64,000 nucleotides of DNA, taken from the NCBI GenBank assembly GCA_949152475.1, contig OX424561.1:27274481-27338480 (forward strand). The letters run 5' to 3'. Positions 10,979 to 20,560 of the stretch are shown here, in pieces. The position numbers and the translations under genes are program-made. Source of the DNA: Terebella lapidaria (taxonomy: Eukaryota; Annelida; Polychaeta; Terebellida; Terebellidae). Each line of letters begins with the position of its first letter. Position 1 is the first letter of the stretch. The notes under the pieces were generated by a model. The model was not told the DNA's origin. It made no database searches and was given only the letters and a program-made list of their open reading frames with translations.

Positions 10979-12653
10979 TCATTGGCCGTTTGTTCAGTCC
11001 AATGAATGTTATCTGTCTGTGTAGAGAACTTGATTGGATCCAACTGTTTAACAACTGTGAGATTGCTGAAACGTGAACTCATGTCATCCAAAGCCCTGTT
11101 AATCATATCCAAGTTGCGTTTCTCTACAGACGGAAGATTGTCTGAGTAGTTAATTTTTGGAATGAGAATTTTGGAGTGGGGGAAGATTCGGAAAGCACTG
11201 CTGAGCATATTCCTCAGCTCTGGAATTGAAGTAACACTTGGTTTGGAGCTTCGATTGTTCAGGCCTACACTTAAGATTAAGTTTTGGGGGGCATCAAATG
11301 ATTTTTTACAGGCCGTGAACATCATTCTTAGATGGTTGAACAAAGCTCCAGGATAAGACACAACTTGGATATCACTGACAGGGGATTTGGTGATGCGAGA
11401 AAGGTTAGAAGAGCCGAGGATGACAGTGGAGGAGGTTAGTTTAGGAAGGGCCCAAAGAGTTTTGGGTCCTCTGATAGTGGAAGGAGAGACATGGAAAGTG
11501 GTGTTAGGAGAGTTTTTAGGAGAGACAAAGCGAGTGCGTTTGCCTTTAGGTAGAGAGGAGGGTGAGAGTTCAGGAGAAGAAGGAGAGCGCGGACGCCGTT
11601 TGGGCGTGGCACTAAGGCGGTTATCAGGAGAAGAGCGAGAGAGAGGTGGCCAATCATCAGATGATGATAGACAAGGAGGGTTAGAGAGGGTATCAAGGAG
11701 TTGGAAGCGGTTAGAAGTGGACACAGAGGGAGGGGTGTTATTTGAAGATGGAGGTGAAGAGCGAGAGGGTTTAGGATTGTTAGTAGGAGAGTTGGCACGT
11801 TTTAGGTCCATTAGGAGGCGGCCAAAGAAGTTAGAGCCTTGACCATGACGATTAACACCCCAGTGGCTGTCAGGAACTGGATGGACAATGTGACACCCTT
11901 CAGGAAGACCCATCAGAGTGTCACGGAACAATTTGCAAGAATTAAACTTAACTTGAAGAAGTTGACGCATGATTCCATTTTTACTTTTATGCCAGAACGG
12001 GGACAGGCTAGGAATTTCACTAGCCAAACGTTTAGCCACTCCTGCATGGGGAGCCCTAAGGATCCGATTGGCTAGGTGTTGACAGTCATGGTACCGGGCT
12101 TGGTGATACTGATAGATGTGCTCAAGGCTAGGGAATCTCATACCACGATAGGATATATTACATGGAAAGAAATTACTAAGTGGGTGTTTGTGACCTTTAA
12201 CCTCACAAGTCTGAGGTTTTGATTGAGAGCTAGAATTTGGAATAGGGGAATTTGGAAGAGTGGAGCTTTTGAATTTCTGGATGGTGGAAGCCTGAAGTTT
12301 TTTGCCGAAATGAGATTTAGCCTGCTGAATGACGAGAGCTACCGAATTTGCAATGTCCGAATCAGATAAACCTAAAGAGGAAATGTGGGCCAAAAGGTTT
12401 TGAATTGAGCTCTCGTAGTGTTCCACCAATTGTTTGGTCACGTTTTGTACCCAATTTTGATTGATTTTGGAGATTTTTGTTTGATTAGAGGACCAGAACA
12501 AGCAGGTTTGATGAAGTCATCCAGGTGTTGTTGTTTTTTACTGAAAGCCCTGGTGACTTGGCCTTGAGACTGCTGGAGCATTAGTGACAGGTGGTGAAAG
12601 CATTGAAGGAGAGTGTAAAAAGAACGGAAGTGTGGAGGTTTAGAAAGAGCCAT
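10945..12653 (-). CDS. PLE copy B ORF1: NADAR domain plus SGNH-hydrolase-like domain
   Basis: The uninterrupted frame 12501-10945 gives 518 residues. Residues about 100-234 resemble the NADAR/YbiA fold: LSNFFPC, FPSLEHIYQYHQA, FWHKSKNGIMRQLLQVKF and SHWGVNRHGQGSNFFGRLL sit in the order seen in YbiA-like proteins, which cleave N-glycosidic bonds in riboflavin intermediates or remove ADP-ribose. Residues 235-355 are a Ser/Pro/Arg-rich linker. Residues about 358-518 resemble an SGNH hydrolase: VILGSSNL (block I, Ser365), a VGLNN block and DNIHWTEQ (Asp497, His500). An N-terminal segment from the ATG at 12653 (MALSKPPHFRSF) is in another frame, broken at a run of five A at 12474-12478. Role inferred: an accessory protein of the retroelement. 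The domain calls rest on motif order, not on a search. Confidence 0.7.
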
Positions 12654-12794
12654 GATACGTTTCAGCAATTAATTTTGAAAGTATTAAAACCAGAACGTGA
12701 TTGATTTGGATGATAAAACCAAAGGATAAAATTATGAAAAATAAAAACAATTGTATAAAATGAGAACAAAACGTTTGAAGAAACCTGAATGCAA

Positions 12795-12922
12795 AGATAT
12801 GGTCAATAATCTGACCAGTATCTAAAACACAACAAAATAATACAAAACAATATAAAAGAGGTTACTCACAATGTACTCTGCCTGTTGCACGACCGGTTTC
12901 GGAGTTGAATCCTTTGTCAAGT
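12795..12922 (-). promoter_or_regulatory. PLE copy B 5' leader with hairpin and hammerhead-like core
   Basis: This is the same layout as in copy A. It has the TGGTCA/TGACCA inverted repeat near 12803-12820, the GTGAGTAA...TTTTAG stretch, and the TTGACAA...CCGAAAC block next to the copy C tail. Conservation between copies probably reflects shared ancestry more than selection, since the copies are closely similar overall. Confidence 0.4.
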
Positions 12923-13620
12923 GCGGAAGTATGTATGTGTGTATGTATGTATGTTTGTGTGTATGTATGTATGTTTGTTTTGGAGAGTATAAAAAATGCA
13001 CTGGCACAAGATAATTGTAAGAGTAACACATAACATAAAACAGCAATAAAAATTCAATGAGCGATACTGAAAAAAATTGTTGGATTATTTAAGTTTGCTT
13101 CTGACTAAAAGTTCTTTAAGATTTTGATGCTTCTTGTAAGCTGTTGCTATTTTAATATCATCATCAGTATTTTTTCTGAGTTGTTTCATATGCTTTTTAA
13201 CAATTGGGGCTGAAAGAGCACCTGCTTTTGAGAAGGGAACTATATACACCAGGTCGAATTTATTTTTACTTTTGTTCAAAGGGTCATACTTTGTAAATTT
13301 TTGAACGTTGAGGCCATGAGGTTCGAAAGTGCCTAGAGTATCAATCCAACAATATTCCCTTTCAAGTCGCCAGTGTTTGTTCAAAAGTTCATCGCCAAAA
13401 TCGGAAACCTGTTCAATTGGTGAAAGAGAAAACATTCGATGGAAAGTTCAGTTTTGCTGTGAAATTTAGATAGATGACTGTATAATGCATTTTCCTCATC
13501 GCAGCTAGTTATTGCAGCACGGTGACGATTGTTTCTAAATTTGAGTGATTTACCGGTGTCACCTACATATTGTTTTTCGCAAAGCTTACGAGTGTATAGA
13601 TAAATTATATTTTCTGAGTT
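12923..13620 (-). mobile_element. Penelope-like element, copy C (5'-truncated pseudo-LTR)
   Basis: Only the 3' part of a unit is present: the tail, the 3' UTR and the end of ORF2. The frame 13085-13435 covers the C-terminal tail of the endonuclease. The GIY-YIG core sequence up to 13620 is recognisable at DNA level but in another frame. Homology to copies A and B stops at TTCTGAGTTG (about 13620), where host intron sequence resumes. In PLE arrays such a truncated leading copy can supply the promoter for the full copy. Confidence 0.75.
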
Positions 13621-13672
13621 GGAGTCACGTCACAGCTGCTCAAATGATAAAAAATGATATTGCTCTTTTCAG

Positions 13673-13750
13673 GAGCCTCTGATTTTCCGTGTGATGAGCC
13701 ATGCCCTTCCTCTACATTCTGCAACATGGGACGATGTGCAGATAAATGGA
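13673..13750 (+). CDS. Secreted cysteine-containing peptide, exon 2 (cysteine motif)
   Basis: A pyrimidine-rich acceptor (TTGCTCTTTTCAG) precedes a 78-bp exon that keeps phase with exon 1 and ends at A|GTAAGC. It encodes a short mature segment with four cysteines spaced C-x3-C-x5-C-x4-C (it contains CDEPCPSSTFCNMGRC), followed by ADKW. Such spacing is common in small secreted disulfide-bonded peptides and extracellular modules, but four cysteines are too few for a family call. I make no functional claim. The exon lies 52 bp beyond the truncated end of the Penelope-like copy C, so the insertion stopped just short of the acceptor. Confidence 0.6.
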
Positions 13751-14299
13751 GTAAGCATCTTGCTGTCATGTAGGCTATTTAATGGTGCTTCTGGTGGGGC
13801 CTACGTGTCGCTAGGATCTCGTTATCAAATAGGTAATAGTTCCATACTTGCATAATTCTTACGAGTAGATATCCCACTCCCACTGGCCAGTGTGCAGGAA
13901 ATCGCACACATTTCAGGTTTTCCATGATTCGGATCAACCAGAACCTCGTAGGCATTCTTCGGAAAGTTGCATGCTAGTTTAAATCACATAGGACATGTAT
14001 GGTTCAAAGGTCAGCTAAGACTGATAAATATCTGTCACCAAATAACACACTAAATTTAATTATGCCTGGTAATAAGCAAATCATGAAGCCGCACAGATTT
14101 ATGATGTATCTCCGCACACTGTGCTGAAATAGTTTCATGAAATCCTGCTTGAAAAAACTACAACCAATATTTAGTGCTTACGTATGAGTACTCTGTACGG
14201 TAAGCTGTTTAGTGACCTGATTCTTTTCTGAATGTCCATCCCAGTCAACACAAAAATGACGAAGGTTACCCATTCGCAGCTCCCAATGACATTTACGTC
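13751..14299 (+). other. Intron 2 of the secreted-peptide gene, unique part
   Basis: No coding signal is seen between exon 2 and the duplicated segment that starts near 14300. Confidence 0.4.
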
Positions 14300-15420
14300 A
14301 GTAAATGCACATAAATAATGAACGGAGCTAGCAACTGCTGTGAGATAATGATACTAGTGGTAAACCGACTCCATTGTGTCCAAGGTGATAAAACCATTGA
14401 TATTTTCCAACAATTGATATCACCATGGATTGATGTGAGAAGACACACAAAAACTACTGTGTGTATACATGAGAGCGTAGACCATAAAAGTATATGTAGC
14501 TGTCAGGTCGAGGTAATTTCAAACCGATTGATCCAGTTTTTTTTTTTCTAGAGCCAATTCCAGGAGTGTTCCATGTTGGTCGCTCGAAGCAATGACTAGA
14601 GCCATAGACAGATTGTCGCTTTGGTTACACCCAAACAAACCAGCCTAAATATATATACCTCCAGATTGTGTGAACAGCTCTTGTGAAAATCGTTCATTAA
14701 TTTCATTAATATTAAGATGATGAAATTGACATTCATTTGTGGTACTCGTGCAATCAGCTAAAACTATTTATCAATTACCGGTATTTGATACTTTTACCAT
14801 TGTACAAAAATGGAACAAATGTAGACATTTTCAAACATTCTAGTTATAATATTCATACATAGCGTATAAGTATACATGCTTTTACGGTGTAAAACATACA
14901 ACATTGCATGACATTAACAAAAGTGGATTATTCTAAATAATTGCAATAGAATTCGCTTTTGTATAGTGTGTGTGGATTGAAGGTAAACCAGTAATTTATC
15001 ATTTTTAACTGCAGTAGAACAGCGCAATGCAATCGTAGCCCATCCAGGGAGGTTCCTCGTGCCACCTCCCATTGATTGTGGTATACAGTGGAAAGAAAAC
15101 ATTTGTCGGGTTTCCTTTCGAGATAATTATCTTTGGACAAGATTTCCAGGGGAAGAGGAAAGTGAAATATAGTATGAATCAAAATATAACAATCACTGTC
15201 TGCAGGAGAGGATTCGAGGGAATCCTCCATTAAAATACATCTCCCACAATGGGCTAAGGAAGTATCATTTTAGTTATATGCAATGTAGTGTTCGGCTCGA
15301 CATTATTGCATGGCTTGACGTCATGTTTAACTAGGTTGGTAGCCAGGTCAAAATCCGCAAAGGATCTTCTCACTGCCCTCGATGAAGTCTGGGATTCTGA
15401 AGTGTTGGTCTTCAATTATG
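14300..15420. repeat. Duplicated segment, copy 1
   Basis: This stretch is similar, with many substitutions and small indels, to 19100-20560 and to 22700-22843 joined to 26176-27130. Shared marks in order include ATGTAGCT(G/C)TC near 14495, a block GACAGATTGTCGC(T/G)TTGGTTACA near 14610, and a GACAAGA(A/T)TTCCAGGG block near 15138. It has no open frame conserved between the copies. It could be an old transposon or a segmental duplication that carried part of the peptide locus. Confidence 0.55.
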
Positions 15421-15723
15421 GCTGGGCAGTTTAGCTTTGTGAGGTGAGGATAGTGACTAGAAAATGACTAGAAAATATTGCAATAAAACACTGCAATCAT
15501 AATGATGACAAAAATCAGTGGGTTATTGTGTAGATTGTTCTAAACATTACGTGAAAGAAAACATGAACGAGTGTGACCATAAGCTTTCTAAATGTCAGAT
15601 AACAAGTTAATATGGCCTCACATAAGTCGCATAATTCCATACAGTGCAATGACAGGAAAGACAGGAAGACAATTTTTTTTCTCGAGAACCGTATTTAGAC
15701 AGGATTTCCCAGCGAACGGTCGG

Positions 15724-15903
15724 ATGGAACACTGAGGATAAATCAACATTTTTCATAACTCTCTGCGAAACAGGTCAAAACAAATCTTCCATGATATATG
15801 ATTGATTGATTTTTTATGGAACACTGAGGATAAATCAACATTTTTCATAACTCTCTGCGAAACAGGTCAAAACAAATCTTCCATGATATATGATTGATTG
15901 ATT
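15724..15903. repeat. Perfect 92-bp tandem duplication (two copies)
   Basis: The block beginning ATGGAACACTGAGGAT at 15724 is repeated without visible change at 15816. It lies in intron 2 of the peptide gene. The perfect identity means a recent duplication, or an assembly artefact. Confidence 0.85.
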
Positions 15904-16020
15904 ATTTATTTTTGTCTCATCCAGCATACATTCTTAATAAAAAAAACATTTTATAATCATATAACAGTGAATGCTGGCCACTCAATCAGAGTTACGAGAT
16001 ACCATACAATACAATGCATA

Positions 16021-16075
16021 CATGCACCCATATATACACACACATACACACACACCTACACCCCTACACGGTTAT
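16021..16075. repeat. CA-rich microsatellite
   Basis: An imperfect run of CACA, TACA and CCTA repeats in intron 2 of the peptide gene. Confidence 0.7.
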
Positions 16076-16414
16076 CCCTAATTCCCGTGGCAAAACCAGG
16101 GGGCCCCACCTGTATGCATATGTCAGTATGTTGATTGATTGACTGATTAAATGTCTCCCTAATTGTGTGGCAAAATCTCAATTTTGTTGTGAGTAGTGGG
16201 TGTGATATAATTGGGTATGGTAGCAAGATGAAAGTCAACATGAGTGTACCCTTTTACTAGTTAAGTTAACACAGAATTTGGGTTTCAATTAGAGCTAGAC
16301 TAATTGGTTTTCACACATTGATGATAACAACTTGCAAAACACCAGTATTGAGAACATCACATTCAATCCGAAAAAAAAAACACGTAAGTTAATTATCGGT
16401 TTCAAACATTTCAG

Positions 16415-16509
16415 GAATTGGAAGTACAGCTGGTCCAATAGCAAAAAGCAGCACCTCTAGAGATGGACTTGCTATGATGAACATATTCTCTGCATTTGTG
16501 CACAATTAA
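16415..16509 (+). CDS. Secreted cysteine-containing peptide, exon 3 (C-terminus and stop)
   Basis: The acceptor TTTCAAACATTTCAG precedes a 95-bp exon in the correct phase. It gives 30 codons and a TAA at 16507-16509. The encoded tail is Ser/Thr/Gly-rich and then hydrophobic (MMNIFSAFVHN) and has no cysteine. With exons 1 and 2 the predicted precursor is 75 residues. Exon 3 is less certain than exons 1 and 2, because a short terminal exon can be open by chance; the phase match, acceptor quality and in-frame stop support it. An undetected exon in the 2.7-kb intron 2 is possible. Confidence 0.5.
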
Positions 16510-17203
16510 TTTTCTACTGAACGAGTGTGGAGTATATGTATAATGTGTCATGCAAAAGCACACTATCCTGAAAACGGAAGTTACTTAAAATTGAATGCCA
16601 TCCCAACATGCCAGACTGACGCAATGAATCCATGTATGCCGGACCAAAACGTTACCTTTTGTAACTCGTGCAGCACAACAGCATACTCTCAACTTCATTG
16701 CCTATAGTGATACAATGCTTTCGATCCAATGTTTATTGGCTACAGTGTAAATAATGCAAAACCGGGATGTACTAGTATATGAGTACTATTACTAGTTAAC
16801 TAGCATGTTCAGTTTTTATATGAATCACATATAAGGGGCTCAGTTTACCATAACACTAGTTTAATATGAAAAAAGACTCATGGGTACTATTACTAGTTTA
16901 CTAGCATGTTCAGTATTTGTATGAATCACATATAAGGCGGTCAGTTTACCATAACAATAGTTTTATAAAAAAAAAAACTCCGGAAACTGCTGAAGTGATT
17001 GAAGAACTCACGGCTAGAATGAAAGTGTCTTCGACAAAGCACATGCCTCAACAATCTATTTGTACATTTCTTAGTAGTTCTGAAACTTGGGACGTGGATT
17101 AGTACATTTTGTAGGACCATTTATTAACAAGAATACTGGGCTGTGTCACGGCCTAACAGTTTGTGCCTACCTCTGTTCTGTCTAGGAGAAAGGACGAAAA
17201 AGT
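16510..17203 (+). other. Downstream of the peptide gene; no further gene seen
   Basis: This should include the 3' UTR. A direct repeat of about 90 bp occurs at 16780-16860 and 16880-16960 (shared TACTATTACTAGTT, CACATATAAGG). No AATAAA was located close to the stop. The TGTTTATTGGCTACAGTG block near 16730 resembles sequence near 27750, which extends the segment duplication to this side. Confidence 0.4.
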
Positions 17204-17270
17204 GTGGATTCTTTGATTTGAATGCTCGAGGCCGCGAAGCGGCCGAGAGCATTGAAATCAAAGAATCCAC
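17204..17270. repeat. Near-perfect 24-bp hairpin with a GGCCGC loop
   Basis: The arm GTGGATTCTTTGATTTGAAT... (17204-17227) is mirrored at 17247-17270 with a single mismatch. Between the arms a second small palindrome, GGCCGC/GCGGCC, closes the loop. The arm word AGTGTGGATTCT also recurs singly near 17390 and 19197, so the hairpin may be a folded-back fragment of a dispersed repeat. Confidence 0.8.
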
Positions 17271-17439
17271 ATCTTTTGAGTCTTTTCTCCGACTTAAAAC
17301 ATGTGTAGGCTTAGTCATGTGTGTATACAATATAATAGTATTACAAACGTGAGTATGCTTTGTGCGTCATGCATATAGACTGAAAGTGTGGATTCTGTAA
17401 TTAACTCACTGAATCGTTGCAATTCTATGGTGGCTGATA

Positions 17440-17850
17440 AGTGACATTGTAAAATAAGTATTTATTCCTCGAAGTAATTATGAATAACATAATTTACGCG
17501 TAAATAATTGTATTTCCCCAAAACAAAATGTATTTATGCAAAAAAAACCGTTACTTATGCAGAAATAACTTTATTTAGGCATAAATAACATTATTTACTT
17601 GCAAATAGCATTATTTACTCAAAAATAGCATTATTCACTCCCGCCGTATGTGATATAATAATCAAATACAGCTAACACATGCTTTTATCTTTCCATTGGT
17701 CGTTGGGGGTAAATAACCACGTAATATTACGTAATTTCCACCTAATAATATTATTTACATGCAAATAAAGTTATTTCTGCATAAATAACGTTTTTTCCTG
17801 CGTACATAATTTTTTTTTTCAACATAAATAATGTTATTTTTGCACGAAAC
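17440..17850. repeat. AT-rich tract with recurrent ATAAATAA/TTATTTA words
   Basis: Words such as CATAAATAACATTATTTAC recur in both orientations through this stretch, giving many short imperfect inverted repeats. It immediately precedes the Transib-like element. No coding capacity. Confidence 0.55.
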
Positions 17851-17856
17851 TTATTC

Positions 17857-19091
17857 CACGGTGGCTAGGCGTTACGCGTTATTCAGGGAGTGCCGCGTAA
17901 AATCGTGAGTATTACGCGTTCTTCGTGAGGAAATATCATAGGAAACGATACAGGTCCCCACTTCAAGTAGCTGAAATGATTGAAAAGGTTCATTTTCTTC
18001 CTAACATTTTGTTTCCACGTAATATCCCAATGAGCAAACATCACGTATGCTACCAAGAATTACATGCAAACGTCCTTATATTTACGAAAATGGACACACA
18101 GATCGTGACAACACTCGCATGCTTGCGACTCGTTTGTGAAATATCAACGTTTATCGATTGAAACCAACGAATTGTATGTCAGTAAACAATAAACTGTTCG
18201 AAGAAATCTTCCTTCGTTGTTACACCATTCAACTAGTTGTTTTAATCGAGTATTTTATAAACTAAAAAGTTTTTTTTTTGTGGTTTACGCATATCAGCCT
18301 GAGGGAGAAAACTTGCACACGCGTTATAGCATGAGGAAGCATGTGAGCATTGTCGGGTATGATGGAGCTGACAATGCATAAATGGAGATTTTTAAAGAAT
18401 GATTTGAGGCTGCACATGCTTCAAGTACTGACAATACTCCTCATTTATCATTATCATCAATATGTTCCTCTATATCTTCATAAATCTTGAATTGGCGATA
18501 TCAAGAGTTTTTTTTTTCATGTATTTTACACAGAATCCCACCACGTGCAAACATTATCTCTTGAACTTGAATTTATTTCATCAATGGACCAGTAAAACAG
18601 AGGAAGATTCGCATTAGAAAAGAAATATCCCATCTTCATCAAAATATTTACTCATGCACATACGCGTAATGTCCTCACGCAAATCGCGTAAAGTATAGCA
18701 AATAAACAAATGATACATTACACCTAGATTTGTGCCGCCTGCGATCAATGTGAACATTTTGAAGACAGGCACACGTGAAGCCCATCCTATCACTCTCATA
18801 GACCTCGCATTTTATCAATATTTATGTCGATACATACCATTTTCAACCCCAAAACCGAGGAGAATGGCTGTCGAAGCCATAATGACAGATATTGTGCAGC
18901 CAAAGGTATCGCTACACTGGCTTATTTCTTTAATTTAATCTATCAACAACAACCCTGAATATGTCTAATGTTCCGTGCAAACCCAAATTCGACATTTCGA
19001 AACGGTAAAATTAGCGAAATTTTATTTATTTCCCGCTAACGGTCACTCAGAGACTCACTCCCTGAATAACGCGTAACGCCTAGCCACCGTG
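17857..19091. mobile_element. Transib-like non-autonomous DNA transposon with perfect 36-bp inverted repeats
   Basis: The first 36 bases, 17857-17892 (CACGGTGGCTAGGCG...), are repeated exactly as a reverse complement at 19056-19091. A 5-bp duplication, TATTC, flanks the element at 17852-17856 and 19092-19096. Transib elements are known for 5-bp target duplications and termini beginning CACGGTG or CACWATG, the part that resembles the V(D)J recombination signal heptamer CACAGTG. The 1.16-kb interior has only short frames (one of 78 codons at 17925-18161) with no recognisable transposase, so the element must be mobilised in trans. Perfect termini and an intact target duplication mean a fairly recent insertion. 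Confidence 0.75.
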
Positions 19092-19099
19092 TATTCAAT

Positions 19100-20560
19100 C
19101 ATGAACAAGTCAGGATTACTCCGAAAAATAAAGAAGTTTCTTTTACAAAGTCACTTCTCAGCCAACGTTCAATTCTGCATGCGCGCAAACAAAAAGTGTG
19201 GATTCTTTTAATCACTGAACCATTGCGAGTGACATGATATAAATACAATTGCGCAAAGCCCAGAAAATCACTCGACTTCACACTGACAAAATGCAGGCGC
19301 ATGATTGATCCAGTTACGTCATTTTTGCAGAACCAATGCAAAGAGTGTTAATGGTCGCTCGAGGCAATGACTAAGAGCGTGGACAGATTGTCCTCTTGGT
19401 TACATTCAAGCAAATCAGCCTGAATATATATACCGGAAGTGGTACTAGGCAAATGTGTTTTTAATTTTCAATGCAATTTGCTGTTATCACTGTTGAATGA
19501 TGGTGTGACAAATGTGACAACTTACTACTATTTCATGAATACCGTGATGATATAGATGACATACATTTATGTTGTTTATGCAATAAGCTAAATATGTTTA
19601 TCAATTAATAGTATTTGTGCATGTAGATAAAATGTGTGGAATGTGATACTTCCAAACATTTTAGTAAGATATTTATACATGGTGTATGTAAGTATCAATC
19701 TATTACCACCAATGCAATCAGATTTCGATGATGCCAATAAGAAACGTAAAGAACAACATTTTGCAATAGAAACAAAGCCCGACCAAATAGTTTATCCAAA
19801 GACACACTGGCGACATCAGGGGCAGACAGTGTGTTAAATGTAGTTGTTTCTGCTGTACACCTGATGGAATTAGTATACAACTGCCCAACAAACCTATGAA
19901 AATAATTTAGAAATCCGAAACTAACCCCATGGAATAGATACATGACAAGTACAAAAGTACCCAATCACAAGCCAGGATATCATACATAACACACTTTTGC
20001 GTTTTAAATACACAACATTCCATGACGATCAGGAAAGTGGTTTAAAGTATTTTAGTATTCGCAATGTAATACTCTGTTTTCCATGATATGTGTGGACTGG
20101 AAGCAAACCAGTCTTGTTTCTTTCCTAACTGCAGTAAGACTGTACAGATGTCAAAGAACATGGTAATAAATGCCCACATATATGTCGTGCCACTCTCTAA
20201 TCATTGTGGTTTATATTGGTTGGGACAGAAAGGAAACATTTATCACATTTCCTTTTGAAATAATTATCTTCGGACAAGAATTCCCAGGGAAGGGGAAAGT
20301 GAAATACAGTATAAATCAAAATATAACCACCGTCTGCAGAAGGGGATTCAAGGGGACCTTCGACTAATATATGTCTACCACAAGTGGCTGAGGAAGTCTC
20401 AATTGAATGAAATTGCCTGTGTTATTCGACTTGAAGTTAGAGCCAAGTTTATCTAGGTTGGTAGTCAGGACAAAGTGTCTTTATCATAATGAAATGTGTA
20501 TTCCTTTCATAATGATTGCCTTCAGTGAAATCTGGGATTTCCAAGTCTGTGTCTTCAATT
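19100..20560. repeat. Duplicated segment, copy 2
   Basis: Diverged copy of the segment at 14300-15420. Shared marks include GACAGATTGTC followed by TTGGTTACA near 19392 and CGGACAAGAATTCCCAGGG near 20271. An inserted piece at about 19680-19970 is absent from copy 1 and is present in inverted form at 30870-31140. Confidence 0.5.
19680..19970. repeat. Dispersed repeat, inverted partner at about 30770-31140
   Basis: Sequence from GTATCAATCTATTACCACCA through CCCATGGAATAGATA matches the reverse complement of 30770-31140 with scattered differences. The partner also carries a second, partial copy of its own end near 30750-30780. Probably an old short transposon; family unknown. Confidence 0.55.

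Larger units (their letters stand above)
8529..12922 (-). mobile_element. Penelope-like element, copy B (best preserved)
   Basis: The middle unit of the array. It contains an almost intact ORF1 (10945-12501 uninterrupted) and an ORF2 whose RT and endonuclease regions share one frame from 10782 to 8692, apart from a single inserted TAA. A 29-bp deletion relative to copy A removes part of the ORF2 N-terminal linker near 10695. The 5' leader and 3' tail match copy A. Confidence 0.8.
4134..13620 (-). mobile_element. Head-to-tail array of a Penelope-like retroelement (copies C, B, A)
   Basis: Three copies lie in the same orientation. In transcription order they are a 5'-truncated copy C (12923-13620), then B (8529-12922), then A (4134-8528). 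A and B are each about 4.39 kb and closely similar throughout. Each unit ends in a tetranucleotide-like tail (minus strand CATA repeats) that directly abuts the next unit. Known Penelope-like elements (PLEs) often insert as partial tandems in which a truncated upstream copy acts as a pseudo-LTR; this array fits that pattern. Coding content is ORF1 (NADAR plus SGNH-like) and ORF2 (RT plus GIY-YIG). The array lies antisense in intron 1 of the secreted-peptide gene. No target duplication was recognised at 4134 or 13620. Confidence 0.85.

Noticed and set aside
13673-13750. Venom-type toxin or antimicrobial peptide assignment for the secreted peptide
   Set aside because: Four cysteines with a common spacing are not diagnostic; function left open.
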